A DNA stretch of 64,000 nucleotides from Rhabditoides inermis (lineage: Eukaryota; Nematoda; Chromadorea; Rhabditida; Rhabditidae), in contig CAWZYM010000418.1 of assembly GCA_963966185.1 (NCBI GenBank), positions 342,001 to 406,000 on the forward strand, in the 5' to 3' direction. Below, piece after piece: positions 11,780 through 22,221 of the stretch (its first letter is position 1; each line of letters opens with the position of its first letter). Under the pieces are notes generated by a model. The model ran no database searches, had not been told where the DNA came from, and was given only the letters and a program-made list of their open reading frames with translations. A program made the position numbers and the translations under genes.

Positions 11780-12527
11780 TTTACTCGATCGATATCGGGG
11801 GTGGGAGTGTTTGGGAGATGGTTTTCGTTGGCGAGGGCCGTCTCCAATCACTCTTTCCTCTAAATCGTTCGATTAGCACGCATCCTACCTCTCTTCCCGT
11901 TCTCTCCCTCTCTCTCTCTCTCTCACTCACTCTCTCTCTCTCTCACTCACTCTCTCTCTCTCTCTCTCCATCTTTCCCTCTTTATGTCTATTATTTCAGC
12001 AGTGATTATTAATCGATTGAGTATGTATTCGTTGTTGTATTGTTCAATGTCAATAAACCCACGCTGGCATGGGCGTTGTGGTGTAGCGGATAGCGCGTCT
12101 GCCTCATGATCGTGCCTCCCGAGTTCGAATCCGGCGCAGTGATTTTCACTTGTTTTGCCAACGCATACAATGTCATATTTTTGCTATCACAATGGAACAT
12201 GCGAGACATCCTCTATACCGACCGTATCCGATATTCAAACTACCGTACCCGGTTTTGTCGTACCGGATATAGAAAAACAGAGACGACTGCCATTCGAACG
12301 TGCTTCACTGTTCTATTTTTTTTTCAAACTTATTTTGTGTCTGCTTTCTGACCGCATGCAAAGTACCGTATGCCTAATTTGGACAAAGCTGCAGTGCGAA
12401 AATTAGGAGTACTGTACATACAGTACCTTACAGTAAGTGCAGTACCTTAACACTCGCGCACGCACAGCTAACAACTGGACGTGTGCACGTCACTAATCCA
12501 TCGATAATCGATCGATGTCCCCCCAAC

Positions 12528-12587
<60 letters not shown>

Positions 12588-12832
12588 CTCCTGCACTCCT
12601 CTCCTCTTCCTTCCTCCCCCTCCTACCCCACTCCCTCCAAATTTTCCGCCAAAACATTTGGTATTGCTTTTACGACGGCGTTCAAAGTACCGTATACCTA
12701 ATACGGACCAAGCTGCAGTACGGAAATTAGGAATACTGTCCATACAGTATTCCTAAGTGAGCGCAGTACACTCGCGCGTGCAGCTAACAACTGGATGTGC
12801 GATAGATATTCAATCGATAATCGATCGATGTT

Positions 12833-12893
<61 letters not shown>

Positions 12894-13446
12894 CTCTTAC
12901 ACTCCTCTTCTTATTTTCTCTCTCTCTCTCTCTCTCTCCATCTCTCTATCATCCCTCCAACTTTTCCATTACTATTTTCCCACAAACCAACTCAAACAAT
13001 CCACTTCAAACTTTACTTCACTTCAAACAACAAACAACAAACAAACAAACACTTCAAACTTCAAACTATTTAACTGAACTCAAAACAACCAGGTACGAAT
13101 ACTTTATCCACACAGAACACAATCAATCTTTTTTTTAATCTTGTTGATGTAGCAGTCCTGATGGTCTTGAGACTGGTAGACACAGAGCGTGGTAGATTCT
13201 TCACGTGGTAGAGTCCAGTCCATTGGAGACGGCGCACATAAATGATTGGATTATTGAGGTTTAAGAAAGAGAGATTAGGGAATCAGACAGAGTGAAAACG
13301 CACCTCATAACGCCGTCATATGAGCCAGCCGGGCACTGAAAACGGATACTGGAACGCGTTATAGGCTGAAATGAATAGAAGTGAACTACGGAATTTAGGA
13401 TTACGGTACGTACTAATCGATAATCGATCAATGGAAAGGGGCAAAG

Positions 13447-13724
13447 GTGAGTGAATATGCAACGATGCAGGGGAAGGAGAGAAAGAGGACGACCCTCGCC
13501 AAACGAGAGACGTCGCCCAATCTCTCCCACCCCGATATCGTTCAAATCTACAGTCGGTACGAAACTACTGTAATCTACAGTAACCCTGACCCACATCTCT
13601 TTCGTGCTGCTCCCCGGAGAGGATGGCGATGTCGGCGGCCAGCTGACAGATCGGTGGATGCAGGTGTGGTCGGCTGGAACGGTAACGTCATTATTCTGTT
13701 GAAAATCAATCGATACTCAACAGA

Positions 13725-13760
<36 letters not shown>

Positions 13761-13766
13761 CGAGAG

Positions 13767-13810
<44 letters not shown>

Positions 13811-14200
13811 CCTCACCTCTCTGGTCTGCACTGCCTCTCCTTCACGGCGGCAGGTGCAGGCGGCCATCCAACAGCGGCGGCAGGTGCGGCGGGGGCAGCA
13901 GCTCCCGGACGGCGGCAGCAGGGGCGGCGGGTCCGGGGCGGGAGCAGCAGCACACGGCCCGGTAGCAGGGGCAGGGGCAGCCGGACGGCGGCGGCAGGGT
14001 CGGCGGTTCCGGGGCGGGAGCAGCTTCAGCCCGGCCCGGCAGCAGGGGCAGGGGCAGCCGGACGGCGGCGGCAGGGTCGGCGGGTCCGGGGCGGGAGCAG
14101 CTTCAGCCCGGCCCGGCAGCAGGGGCAGGGGCAGCCGGACGGCGGCGGCAGGGGCGGCGGGTCCGGCCCGGCAGTACCGGCCCGGCAGCACCTGAACGGA
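13447..14200 (+). repeat. Conserved segment, (GA)n tract and GC minisatellite
   Basis: The order is GTGAGTGAATATGCAACGAT, CCCACCCCGATATCGTTC, CTACTGTAATCTACAGTAAC, TAACGTCA, (GA)n, then a GGCAGGGGCAG minisatellite. The same order occurs at 2907-3780, 20930-21500 and 34140-34760. The last two carry a perfect TGACGTCA. This is a body module of the F2 units. Confidence 0.65.
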
Positions 14201-14570
14201 TAACCATTGCGTACCTGGCAACCGACCTCCCAGCGCGGCCGCCGCATCACCAACTGACCCTCTCACCGGTCGTCATTTCTTACGTCGACCCTGGCCACGC
14301 CCATTTCGTCTGCATTCGCGTCTGGCGCATACGCCGACCGTCTGACCCCATTGTCTATGGCCCGATGGCACGAGATAATTTATGCTGAGTTATGCAAACC
14401 TATTCCAATGAAAATTAATGAGATTCCTGCGGAAAAATCTGCCTTCCCACTCTCAAGTATACCAATGACTAGCCTGGGAGTGGCAATGAGTTTTTGTTTG
14501 GAGTGAAAATACTATTCTTGAAATTTAAAAAACAAATTTGAAAATTCATCAAAACTTTTTTTTTTATCTC

Positions 14571-14640
14571 AAGGGGGGGCTGCCGCCCCCCCTTGGACCC
14601 CCCCGCCGAGGGGGGCTCCGCCCCCCCTCGACCCCCCCCC
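14571..14640. repeat. Double GC hairpin with G/C homopolymer runs
   Basis: Two adjacent near-perfect hairpins: AAGGGGGGG/CCCCCCCTT around CTGCCG, and CGAGGGGGG/CCCCCCTCG around CTCCGCC. Runs of 6-9 G or C could also form G-quadruplexes. It sits about 100 bp inside the CTAG end. Equivalent blocks are at about 16652-16722, 35078-35143, 35578-35665, 39007-39076, 41947-42016, 44216-44280, 53362-53430 and 61694-61760. Confidence 0.85.
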
Positions 14641-14727
14641 CTCTATTCACATATTCCAACGCCCTGCTATGCTGCCGTTTCGTCAAAGTGCATTATCGCG
14701 GTTTGAGGTAGTTTTCATACCCGAGGA

Positions 14728-14900
14728 AGAGGATAAGCGAGTGGTTGAGGGAGAGGATAAGCGAGTGGTTGAGGGAGTGGTTGAGGGAGTGGTTGAGCGA
14801 GTGGTTGAGCGAGTGGTTGAGCGAGTGGTTGAGGGAGTGGTTGAGGGAGTGGTTGAGGGAGTGGTTAAGGGCGTGGTTGAGGAGTGGTTGAGGGAGTGGA
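14728..14900 (+). repeat. 12-bp minisatellite (GAGGGAGTGGTT)n
   Basis: About 13 units, with GAGCGAGTGGTT variants. It reads as Val-Val-Glu-Gly on one strand and Thr-Pro-Ser-Thr on the other, which explains the open frames there. It lies between the GC hairpin and the poly(A) signal of the exon cassette. Copies are at 16814-16943, 39171-39260 and 53520-53692. Confidence 0.85.
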
Positions 14901-15211
14901 CCCCCCTGCCCCCCCTTCGAGTGAATCGTACAGTCTGCTGTGCGTCCGATGCGTCAACGGGGTGCTGCTCGAGGAGGATAAAACACGACCAAACAGTAAA
15001 ATAACAAAAATCACAATCATTCTGAATCAATCCCAAATCCATTACCAATACCGTACCCCGCAACCCACCATCACAATCATATCATAACAACAAGTGAGCT
15101 AAAGAGAGTTTTATTTGGTCCATTAAACTACAACACAACGTATGTTTCGATACTACAAATACACATCAAAATTCTAGTCAATTAATGTAAAGAAATTAAT
15201 AAAATGAGCGT

Positions 15212-15609
15212 CTACCTTGAACCGTCGAGAGTGCGTCCGCGTTCGACTTGAGCTTCTTCTTCTTCTAGTCCAGCGACGACGCCCCACACGAGCAGGGAGC
15301 AGAACAGGGGAGCCTTGAACAACATGTGACGATAGCTCACAAATTGGAAAAAAAAACAATAAAATATAATATACAACATACCTTGAACACGATGGCGTCG
15401 ATGCGGCAGAAGAAGCGGCCGATTGGAGAGGTGTTGCTCTGAAAGACACTGTATTGTGCATAGTACAACGATCACAAACATACGACATAAGAAGAACACA
15501 GTGCAAAGATCATAGTGAAACGTAAACAAAAATAAATGAATAACACGCACCTTGAACGCCTCGGTTCCGTTGCCGCACGACGCAGCCGGCTTGTCCAACT
15601 TTGATCACC
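15212..15609 (-). pseudogene. Exon cassette A-B-D
   Basis: On the minus strand exon A is 15551-15609 (ends CGNGTEAFK), exon B is 15382-15438 (57 bp, SNTSPIGRFFCRIDAIVFK) and exon D ends at a TAG at 15212-15214. A and B follow TTTCAG acceptors and end CAAG before GT. AATAAA follows at 15110-15115. Exon C, present in related units, is absent: the sequence joins at the repeated ACCTTGAAC that marks exon ends, as if two exon ends recombined. A TGA near the start of exon A means no continuous reading is certain. Product unknown. Confidence 0.4.
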
Positions 15610-16337
15610 CTGAAATGAATAATAATAAACATGTAGAACACGTTGCGAACTAATAAAACAACAACGCAATACAAAACAACAACAAAATCAACGAAATTCA
15701 AAAACATTCGAAATTGCATGATGTGCGAAAACGCGACTAAACGAGTGCGACACGCAATACAAACGCATACAGCACGTCAAATTGGTATCGACCAAAATTA
15801 TAAAACACATTACAACACAAATTACATAATAAAACATCGCAAAACAAAGAAATAAACAAATCACGCACGCACAGCTGTTTGAATTGTCATCATCGTGCAT
15901 GGGTGCTACACCATACACACCGCACAACGAAACACGATGTTTTTGCGAAACGCGTTTCAAGCGATTATTTTGATATTAAACGCATATCAAAGTGACAAAA
16001 CGCGATTAGAACAAAAGAATATAATAAAAAGAAAAAATTGAAACAAACAAAACATGTCCACGACGCATACCCGCTTCATTACAGCCGATTGCACGCACCA
16101 ACCCATTAAAACCCATGCATTTGATATGTTTAATCACTATTAATCAATCGATATCAATGCAAAACGTATTCATTACATCAGCCCAATCACTCCCCAACAC
16201 TTTGCACACATTGTCCTCTTCATCCTCGTTGCGCAATCATCGATATCATTCGCCATCACCCATTCACACTCACACGCTATCGCAGGCCACGCCCCCTCGC
16301 TGCCACCTCATTGCTCTCTCGCGCACTGCTCACACAA

Positions 16338-16417
16338 GCCCAAGTGGTGTAGTGGTCTAAGGCGCACGGGCGCGCCTACACTCGCCGCACTCGCGGGTTC
16401 GAATCCCGGCGCGGGCA
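16338..16417 (+). repeat. tRNA-Leu-like segment in the F1 5' end
   Basis: The A box TGGTGTAGTGGTCTAAGGC resembles tRNA-Leu and the B box is GGTTCGAATCC. Length is 80 nt and the ends are partly complementary (GCCC with GGGC). The anticodon arm does not fold, so I treat it as tRNA-derived and not a functional tRNA. It lies about 130 bp inside the unit's 5' end, antisense to the element. A conserved GGATTTTGCTGACATCTC, an ATGCAAAT octamer and the terminus GACTAG follow it on the plus strand. Confidence 0.6.
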
Positions 16418-17243
16418 AAGGATTTTGCTGACATCTCAGCATCATCACGAGTCCATCAGCCATTACAAAAGTCGCCGTAATATGCAAATGAAGCTTATAG
16501 TGGCGTCACAGAGAAATTTCCCTTGCCATATACTATAGGTAGGAGACTAGCCTGGGAGAGGGAGTGGATACAAGTTTTGGAATGAAAAGTGGTTTTGTTT
16601 AGCGAAAGAAATCGAAGTTCTGAAAAAATGGTCTCAACTTTTTTTACCTCAAGGGGGGGGCTGCCGCCCCCCCTTGGACCCCCCCGCCGAGGGGGGCTCC
16701 GCCCCCCCTCGACCCCCCCTCTATACAGTTCTATATTCTTCCTGCTATGCGTCCGATACATCAAAGTGCGATATCGAGGGTTGCGGTAGTTTTCATATCC
16801 GAGGCATTGGATAAGCGAGTGGTTGAGGGAGTGGTTGAGGGAGTGGTTGAGGGAGCGGTTGAGGGAGTGGTTGAGGGAGTGGTTGAAGGAGTGGTTGAGG
16901 GAGTGATTGAGGGAGTGGTTGCGGGAGTGGTTGAGGGAGTGGACCCCCCTCCCACACCTTCCAGTACAGTCTGCTGTGCGTCCGATGCGTCAACGGGGTG
17001 CTGCTCGAGGAGGATAAAACACGACCAAACAGTAAAAAAAAGTCACAATCATTCTGAATCAATCCCAAATCCATTATCAATACCGTACCCCGCAACCCAC
17101 CATCACAATCACATCATAACAACAAGTGAGCGAAAGAGAGTTTTATTTGTTCCATTAAACTACAACACAATTTATGTTTCAATACTACAAATACACATCA
17201 ATATTCTAGTCAATTAATGTAAACAAATAAATAAAATGAGGGT

Positions 17244-17780
17244 CTACCTTAAATCGACGAGAGTGCGTCCGCGTCCGACGTCCCCAGCGACGACGCCTCA
17301 CACGAGCAGGGAGCAGGACAGGGGAGCCTAGAACAACATGTGACGATAGCTCACAAAATGGAAAAAAACAATAAAATATAATTTACAACATACCTTGAAC
17401 TCGGTGACGACGGGTCAGCAGACCGACAGCTCGTCCCCGTAGACGAAAGACTGCAACAATTTGTATAAAACAACAACTGAAGTACAACACAAAGCAATTT
17501 AGTAATTAATTTAACATAAAACTATATGAGACATATCAAAAACCCAAACACACCTTGAACACGATGGCGTCGATGCGGCAGAAGAAGCGGCCGATTGAAG
17601 AGGTGTTTCTCTGAAAGACATTGTATTGTACATAGTACAACGATCACAAACAACGACATAAGAAGAACACAGTACAATGATCATAGTGAAACGTAAACAA
17701 AAATAAATGAATAACACGCACCTTGAACGCCTCGGTTCCGTCGCCGCACGACGTAGCTTGCTTGTCCAACTTTGATCACC
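17244..17780 (-). pseudogene. Exon cassette A-B-C-D, decayed
   Basis: Exon A starts after TTTCAG at 17780. Exon B lies at about 17552-17610 and has point changes. Exon C, about 17395-17455, has a 1-bp insertion (GGGTCAGCAGACC) that breaks its frame. Exon D carries an early stop relative to the copy at 39560-39676. This is a degraded version of the cassette. Confidence 0.35.
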
Positions 17781-18508
17781 CTGAAATGAACAATAATAAA
17801 CATGTAGAACACTTTGCAAACTAATAAAACAACAACGCAATACAGAACAACAACAAAATCAACGAAATTCAAAAACATTCGAAATTGCAACGCGAGTGAT
17901 AACGCGATGGAACGAGTGCGACACGCAATACAAACGCATACAGCACGTCAAATTAGTATCGACAAAAATTATAAAACACATTACAACACAAATTACATTA
18001 TAAAAACATCGCAAAACAAAGAAATAAACAAAAACACGCACGCACAGCTGATTGAATTGTCATCATCACTGTGCTACACCATACACACCGCACAACGAAA
18101 CACGATGTTTTTGCGAAACGCGTTTCAAGCGATTATTTTGATATTAAACGCATATCAAAGTGACAAAACGCGATTAGAACAAAAGAATATAATAAAAAGA
18201 AAATATTGAACATACAAAACTTGCCCACAACGCATACCCGCTTCATCGCAGCCGATTGCACGCACCAACTCATTTAATCACGTGCAATGATACGTTCAAT
18301 CACTATGAATCAATCGATATCAATCGATATCAATGCAACTACTATTCAATGCATTAGCCCAACCACTCCCCAACACATTGTCCCCTTGATCCCCGTTGCG
18401 CAATCATCGATATCATTCGCCATCACCCATTCACACACACACATGCGCTATCGCAGGCCACGCCCACTCGCTGCATCCTCATTGCTCTCTCGCACAGTGC
18501 ACACACAA

Positions 18509-18588
18509 GCCCAAGTGGTGTAGTGGTCTAAGGCGCACGGGCGCGCCTACACTCGCCGCACTCGCGGGTTCGAATCCCGGCACGGGCA
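18509..18588 (+). repeat. tRNA-Leu-like segment
   Basis: Differs from the first copy mainly at the 3' side (CACGGGCA). The terminus downstream is GAAGACTAG. Confidence 0.55.
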
Positions 18589-18824
18589 AAGGATTTTGCT
18601 GACATATCGGCAACGTCCCGAGTCCACCAGCCATTGCAAAAGTCGCAATTATATGCAAATGAAGCTTATAGTCGCGTTCCAGAGAAATTTTCCTTACGAT
18701 ATACTTATAGATAGAAGACTAGCCTGGGAGTGGGAGTGGATACAAAGCGGGAGTGAAATGTTTTTGTTTAACGAAAGAAAAAAAAGTTTTGAAAAAAATG
18801 CTCTCAACTTTTTTTTACCTCAAG

Positions 18825-19003
18825 GGGGGGCTGCCGCCCCCCCTTGGACCCCCCCGCCGAGGGGGGCTCCGCCCCCCCTCGACCCCCCCTTTCTTCTCTC
18901 TTTTTTGGTTGCATCGGGGGGCTACCGCCCCCCGCACCCCCCGCCTTTTTCTCTCTTGTTTTGATTGCATCGGGGGGCTGCCGCCCCCCGCACCCCCCGC
19001 TTT
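18825..19003. repeat. Array of four GC hairpins
   Basis: The double hairpin is followed by two more of the form TCGGGGGGCTGCCGCCCCCC, separated by TTTTTCTCTCTTTTTTGGTTG-type spacers of about 35 bp. Similar extended arrays are at 35078-35308, 36552-36787, 40987-41223 and 60724-60845, so hairpin number varies between units. Confidence 0.8.
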
Positions 19004-19059
19004 TGGGTTGAGGGAGTGTAAAAGAGAGAGCAAAGGCTTTAAAACTTGTGCAAAAATCA

Positions 19060-19720
19060 TAAAGACATGGGCAAAAACGTTTGGGAGCAGCTGGATTCGA
19101 ACCCCGGACACTCACTTGACACGCCCGCAGCATAGCCACTACACTATCCGGGAGACGTTCTCATGCGCTCAAAACCCATTCACTATCCCCCTGACTCAAT
19201 AGCAAGAACGGCAAAACATTTTGGGAGAAGCGGGGTTCGAACCCCGGTCACTCACTTGCCGTGCCCGCATTATAGCTACTACACTACCAGAGACACGTTC
19301 ACATGTGCTCAAAACCCATTCACTATCCCCCTGACTCAATAGCACGAACGGCAAAACATTTTGGGAGAAGCGGGGTTCGAACCTCGGTAACTCACTTGCC
19401 GTGCCCGCATCGTAGCCACTACACTACCGGGGAGACCATCTCATGTGCTCAAAACCCATTCACCATCCCCTTGCGTCACTTCAAAGACAACAAAACATTT
19501 TGGGAGATGCGGGATTCGAACCTCGGTCACTCACTTGACACGCCCGCATCATAGCCACTACACTACCGGGGACACATTCTCATGTCCTCAAAACCCATTC
19601 ACTATCCTTCTGACAACGTAACAAAGAAAACAAAACATTTTGGCTGAGACGGGATCCGAACCCGGGAACGTCTGCTTGACCGGCTGACGCTCTACCGCCT
19701 GAGCAATAGTGGCTACGCGC
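19060..19720 (-). repeat. Tandem array of five tRNA-like sequences, period about 140 bp
   Basis: Minus-strand B boxes (GGTTCGAAYCC or a variant) recur at about 19094, 19236, 19376, 19515 and 19654. Four have the A box TAGTGTAGTGGCTATG. The last has a different one, GCTCAGGCGGTAGAGCGTC. The spacer CTCAAAACCCATTCACTATC is shared. Anticodon stems are poor in the first type. Confidence 0.65.
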
Positions 19721-19785
19721 TGGCTGCCGCAAAGCCCGTACTCGTCTCTGCCCGCTCGTTCGCATGCACAATGTAGAGAAATTAC

Positions 19786-20010
19786 TTGCGATCAATCGAT
19801 ATCAATCGATATCAACCGATATCATTGCAAAACGTATTCAATACATTACCGCAATCACTTCATAGTACAAAAAATCACTTGCAAACAATCGATATCAATC
19901 GATATCAACCGATATCAATGCAAAACGCATTCAATTCATTAGCGCAATCACTTCATAGTACAAAAAACACTTGCAAACAATCGATATCAACCGATATCAA
20001 TGCAAAACGT
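19786..20010. repeat. Three tandem copies of an ATCGATATC-rich 83-bp unit
   Basis: Each contains overlapping CAATCGATATCAATCGATAT palindromes followed by GCAAAACG(T/C)ATTCAAT. Single copies occur in the leaders of most F1 units. Confidence 0.75.
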
Positions 20011-20270
20011 ATCCAATAGCCCAATCACTCCCCAACACATTCCACACATTGCCCCCTTCTGTAACGCACTCGTTGCAATTAATCAAAAACAATCGATATC
20101 AATCTATAACGTGTTGCCCTAACATGTCTACACACTACCCAATATGTTTCATCAATCATAGCATCGATTGTACCAGCACACACATCCTATTCACTCCCAT
20201 TGACACTCATTCACACGCTATCGCCCGACGCGCGCTGTCCTCATTGCTCTCTCGCACACTGCTCACACAA

Positions 20271-20350
20271 GCCCAAGTGGTGTAGTGGTCTAAGGCGCAC
20301 GGGCGCGCCTACACTCACCGCACCCACGGGTTCGATTCCCGGCGCGGGCA
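20271..20350 (+). repeat. tRNA-Leu-like segment
   Basis: B box GGTTCGATTCC, and an ACTCACCGCACCCAC loop unlike the ACTCGCCGCACTCGC of the first copy. Confidence 0.55.
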
Positions 20351-21164
20351 AAGGATTTTGCTGACATCTCGGCATCATCACGAGTCCACCAGCCATTACA
20401 AAAGTCACAAAAATATGCAAATGAAGCTTATAGTCGCGTGACAGAGAAATTTCCCTTGCCATATACTATAGGTAGGAGACTAGCATCAGCGAATGCTTTC
20501 TGAGGCAAATGGAGAGCTTTTGTGGAGTTTGTGTGTCCTCGCTGTGCTCGCACTGTGCTCGCGCTGCGCGCTTCGCCTGGGTGCGGCGAGAGATACGCGT
20601 GCGCGCGCGCGTGCTCACCGACGCGTGCGGCTCGCCTTGCGACGGCGGCCGACATCCCTTCCGCCCCCCCCCCGTGCGCTGTTCGCACGCGCTACGGTAC
20701 GCTACCGTATGCCGTACGCGCGCGGCGCGTCTCCGCCATCCCACTCGTCGCCGCGCGCGCACTTTTGCCTCTCGTAGTTGGGTTTTTTGCGCAAAAGTTG
20801 CGATTCCCGACGCTTTCTCTCGGCAACTCTTCACAACTCTCTTCACAACTTTACTACAACTCAACTATCTACAAAGGCTTTTTACGACGTTCAAATAAAG
20901 GAAATCGATAAATTAAAAAGTAAGAGGGTGAGTGAATATGCAACGATTCAGGGGAAAAAGAGAAAGAGGACGACCCTCGCAAAATGAGGGCCGTCTCCCA
21001 ATCTTTCCCACCCCCGATATCGTTGAAATCTACAAGCGGTACCAAACTATTGTAATCTACAGTAACCCCGACCCACATCTCCTTCCTGATGATCCCCGAA
21101 CAGGCAGGCGACATCGGCGGTCTCCTGGCAGATCGGCAGTTGTTGAGCTGATTACCTGGAACAG

Positions 21165-21172
21165 TGACGTCA
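21165..21172. promoter_or_regulatory. TGACGTCA palindrome (CRE-like)
   Basis: Perfect ATF/CREB-type octamer inside the conserved module GGAACAGTGACGTCATNAT. The same octamer is at 34372-34379, while the copies near 3143 and 13685 read TAACGTCA. Function is not shown. Confidence 0.35.
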
Positions 21173-21540
21173 TTATAGATCAATAATCTGTCGATTATCA
21201 ATCGATAATCAAGAGATGGAGAGAGAGTGAGGGAAGGAGAGAGACATCTTCCCCTCGCTCCTCAGCCATGAGGCTCGTCCATAGCAAGCGGCGGACACCG
21301 ACAGCAACTTTATCGACGACGACGGCAGGGCGTTCGGCTCCTGCGGTGGCAGGAGCAGGGGAACCTGCTACGGCGGCGGCAGGGGCAAGGGGCCCTGCTA
21401 CACTGATGGCAGGGGCAGGGGACCCTGCTACGGCGGCGGCAGGGGCAAGGCCCTGCTACGGCGGCGGCAGGCCGGCCCGGCAGCAGCAGCAGCTCCTTCT
21501 GAAAGGACGATCATTGATTACATGATAAGACGACCTGTCG

Positions 21541-22038
21541 GTGCGGCAACCGTCGCAACTCACTCGCAACATTAGGTACTCACTATTATCTTACAATATC
21601 TATCCCACCCCACCTCCTCTTACATGCAGGCGGCATCGCCGGCGGACCGACACGGCGATGGCATCCCCAGCACGGCAACTGAGTCTCCGGTTCAGTTTCG
21701 TGGCGGGTCCAGCACGGCCTCGGCTTCGCGAAGGGTCCTTCTCGGCACGACTCTGCATCGGCCCTGGAACTGGTAGGTTGAACTCGGTGCGGCGGTTCCA
21801 GGACGAGGCGGTTCGGGCATGGCTCCGGTCTGACCAAGCAACCGCCTGGCGTCGTAGCAATCAATCGGTTATTGGCTCACGCATTTTTCAAATTAATGGA
21901 CATAAGTGGTTATGCGCTTCCTCGTATAAGAACACAACGGGATTACGAAAGATGATAGAGCATGACAAAGAAAGGAGAAGAATAAAACAAGTAACTAACG
22001 CAGAAAAGGATGAATTGAAAAACACACAATTTACTTAA
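21541..22038 (+). CDS. Uncertain ORF, GC-rich start and AT-rich end
   Basis: Open frame of about 165 codons. The first two thirds are Arg/Pro/Ala-rich and lie in minisatellite-like DNA. The last 50 residues (from SRIFQINGHKWLC) are lysine-rich and of ordinary composition. It may be an upstream exon of the AT-rich gene that follows, or chance. No family recognised. Confidence 0.2.
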   Translation: MRQPSQLTRNIRYSLLSYNIYPTPPPLTCRRHRRRTDTAMASPARQLSLRFSFVAGPARPRLREGSFSARLCIGPGTGRLNSVRRFQDEAVRAWLRSDQATAWRRSNQSVIGSRIFQINGHKWLCASSYKNTTGLRKMIEHDKERRRIKQVTNAEKDELKNTQFT

Positions 22039-22137
22039 TCGATTACTCGATGATTTTCACAATTGGAATTTGAATGAGGGCAAGTTGCAAGATGAGTCGA
22101 GTGTCGCAAGTTTGACTGCTCGTCATTTTTGTGTGCT

Positions 22138-22161
22138 AGGACAGCCGAAATCGGCTGTCCT
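22138..22161. repeat. Perfect 11-bp inverted repeat, 2-nt loop
   Basis: AGGACAGCCGA and TCGGCTGTCCT flank AA. It forms a stable hairpin 5' of the AT-rich gene. Confidence 0.6.
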
Positions 22162-22221
22162 GTCGTCTTCCACTTTGAAGGTACAATGTGTGTATAACTT
22201 GATTTTAAAATGTTACCATAG

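Larger units (their letters stand above)
6370..14468 (-). mobile_element. F2 Helitron unit with truncated Rep/helicase
   Basis: On the minus strand it begins TCATTGGTATACTTGAGAG at 14468 and ends with the hairpin AGCAT-TCGCTG-ATGCT followed by a damaged CTAG (CTA only) at about 6370. The same 3' end, intact, closes the 20480-34972 Helitron. It carries a 5'-truncated Rep/helicase, a 711-bp tandem duplication, plus-strand leader and exon remnants, (GA)n tracts and a GC minisatellite. It is probably a decayed relative of the 14.5-kb element. Bases 6450-6780 are simple GC-rich sequence with no gene I can support. Confidence 0.65.
14469..16546 (-). mobile_element. Non-autonomous F1 Helitron unit (exons A-B-D)
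   Basis: Reading the minus strand from 16546: F1 5' end (TCTCCTACCTATAGTATATG), antisense tRNA-Leu-like block, ATCGATATC-rich leader (about 15720-16337), exons A, B and D, AATAAA at 15110-15115, 12-bp minisatellite, GC hairpins, then CCCAGGCTAG. The left 1 kb is almost identical to 53261-54270, but this copy has lost exon C. Confidence 0.7.
16547..18718 (-). mobile_element. Non-autonomous F1 Helitron unit (exons A-B-C-D)
   Basis: Same plan as its left neighbour: 5' end at 18718, tRNA-Leu-like block, leader about 17885-18508, exon cassette, AATAAA at 17142-17147, minisatellite 16814-16943, GC hairpin 16652-16722, 3' CTAG at 16547. It keeps exon C, unlike 14469-16546. Confidence 0.7.
18719..20479 (-). 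mobile_element. Non-autonomous F1 Helitron unit with tRNA-like array
   Basis: 5' end TCTCCTACCTATAGTATATG at 20479, 3' end at 18719. The payload is not exons but a tandem array of tRNA-like sequences (19060-19720) and an ATCGATATC tandem repeat (19786-20010). No coding region is supported. Confidence 0.7.

Noticed and set aside
14669..15004. VVEGVVEG / TPSTTPST open frames
   Set aside because: A 12-bp repeat, divisible by three, keeps frames open on both strands by itself.
16338..16417. Functional tRNA-Leu gene
   Set aside because: A and B boxes are good but the anticodon stem does not pair and the acceptor stem pairs only 4 of 7; a dozen or more similar copies fit a tRNA-derived repeat.
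18753..19202. Pro-rich ORFs over the GC hairpins (also 35041-35409, 36414-36993, 40913-41429)
   Set aside because: Present on both strands and repeated with the hairpin unit; no coding signature.
19060..19720. CRISPR-like array
   Set aside because: Repeats are tRNA-like with long conserved spacers, in a eukaryotic context; no unique spacers.
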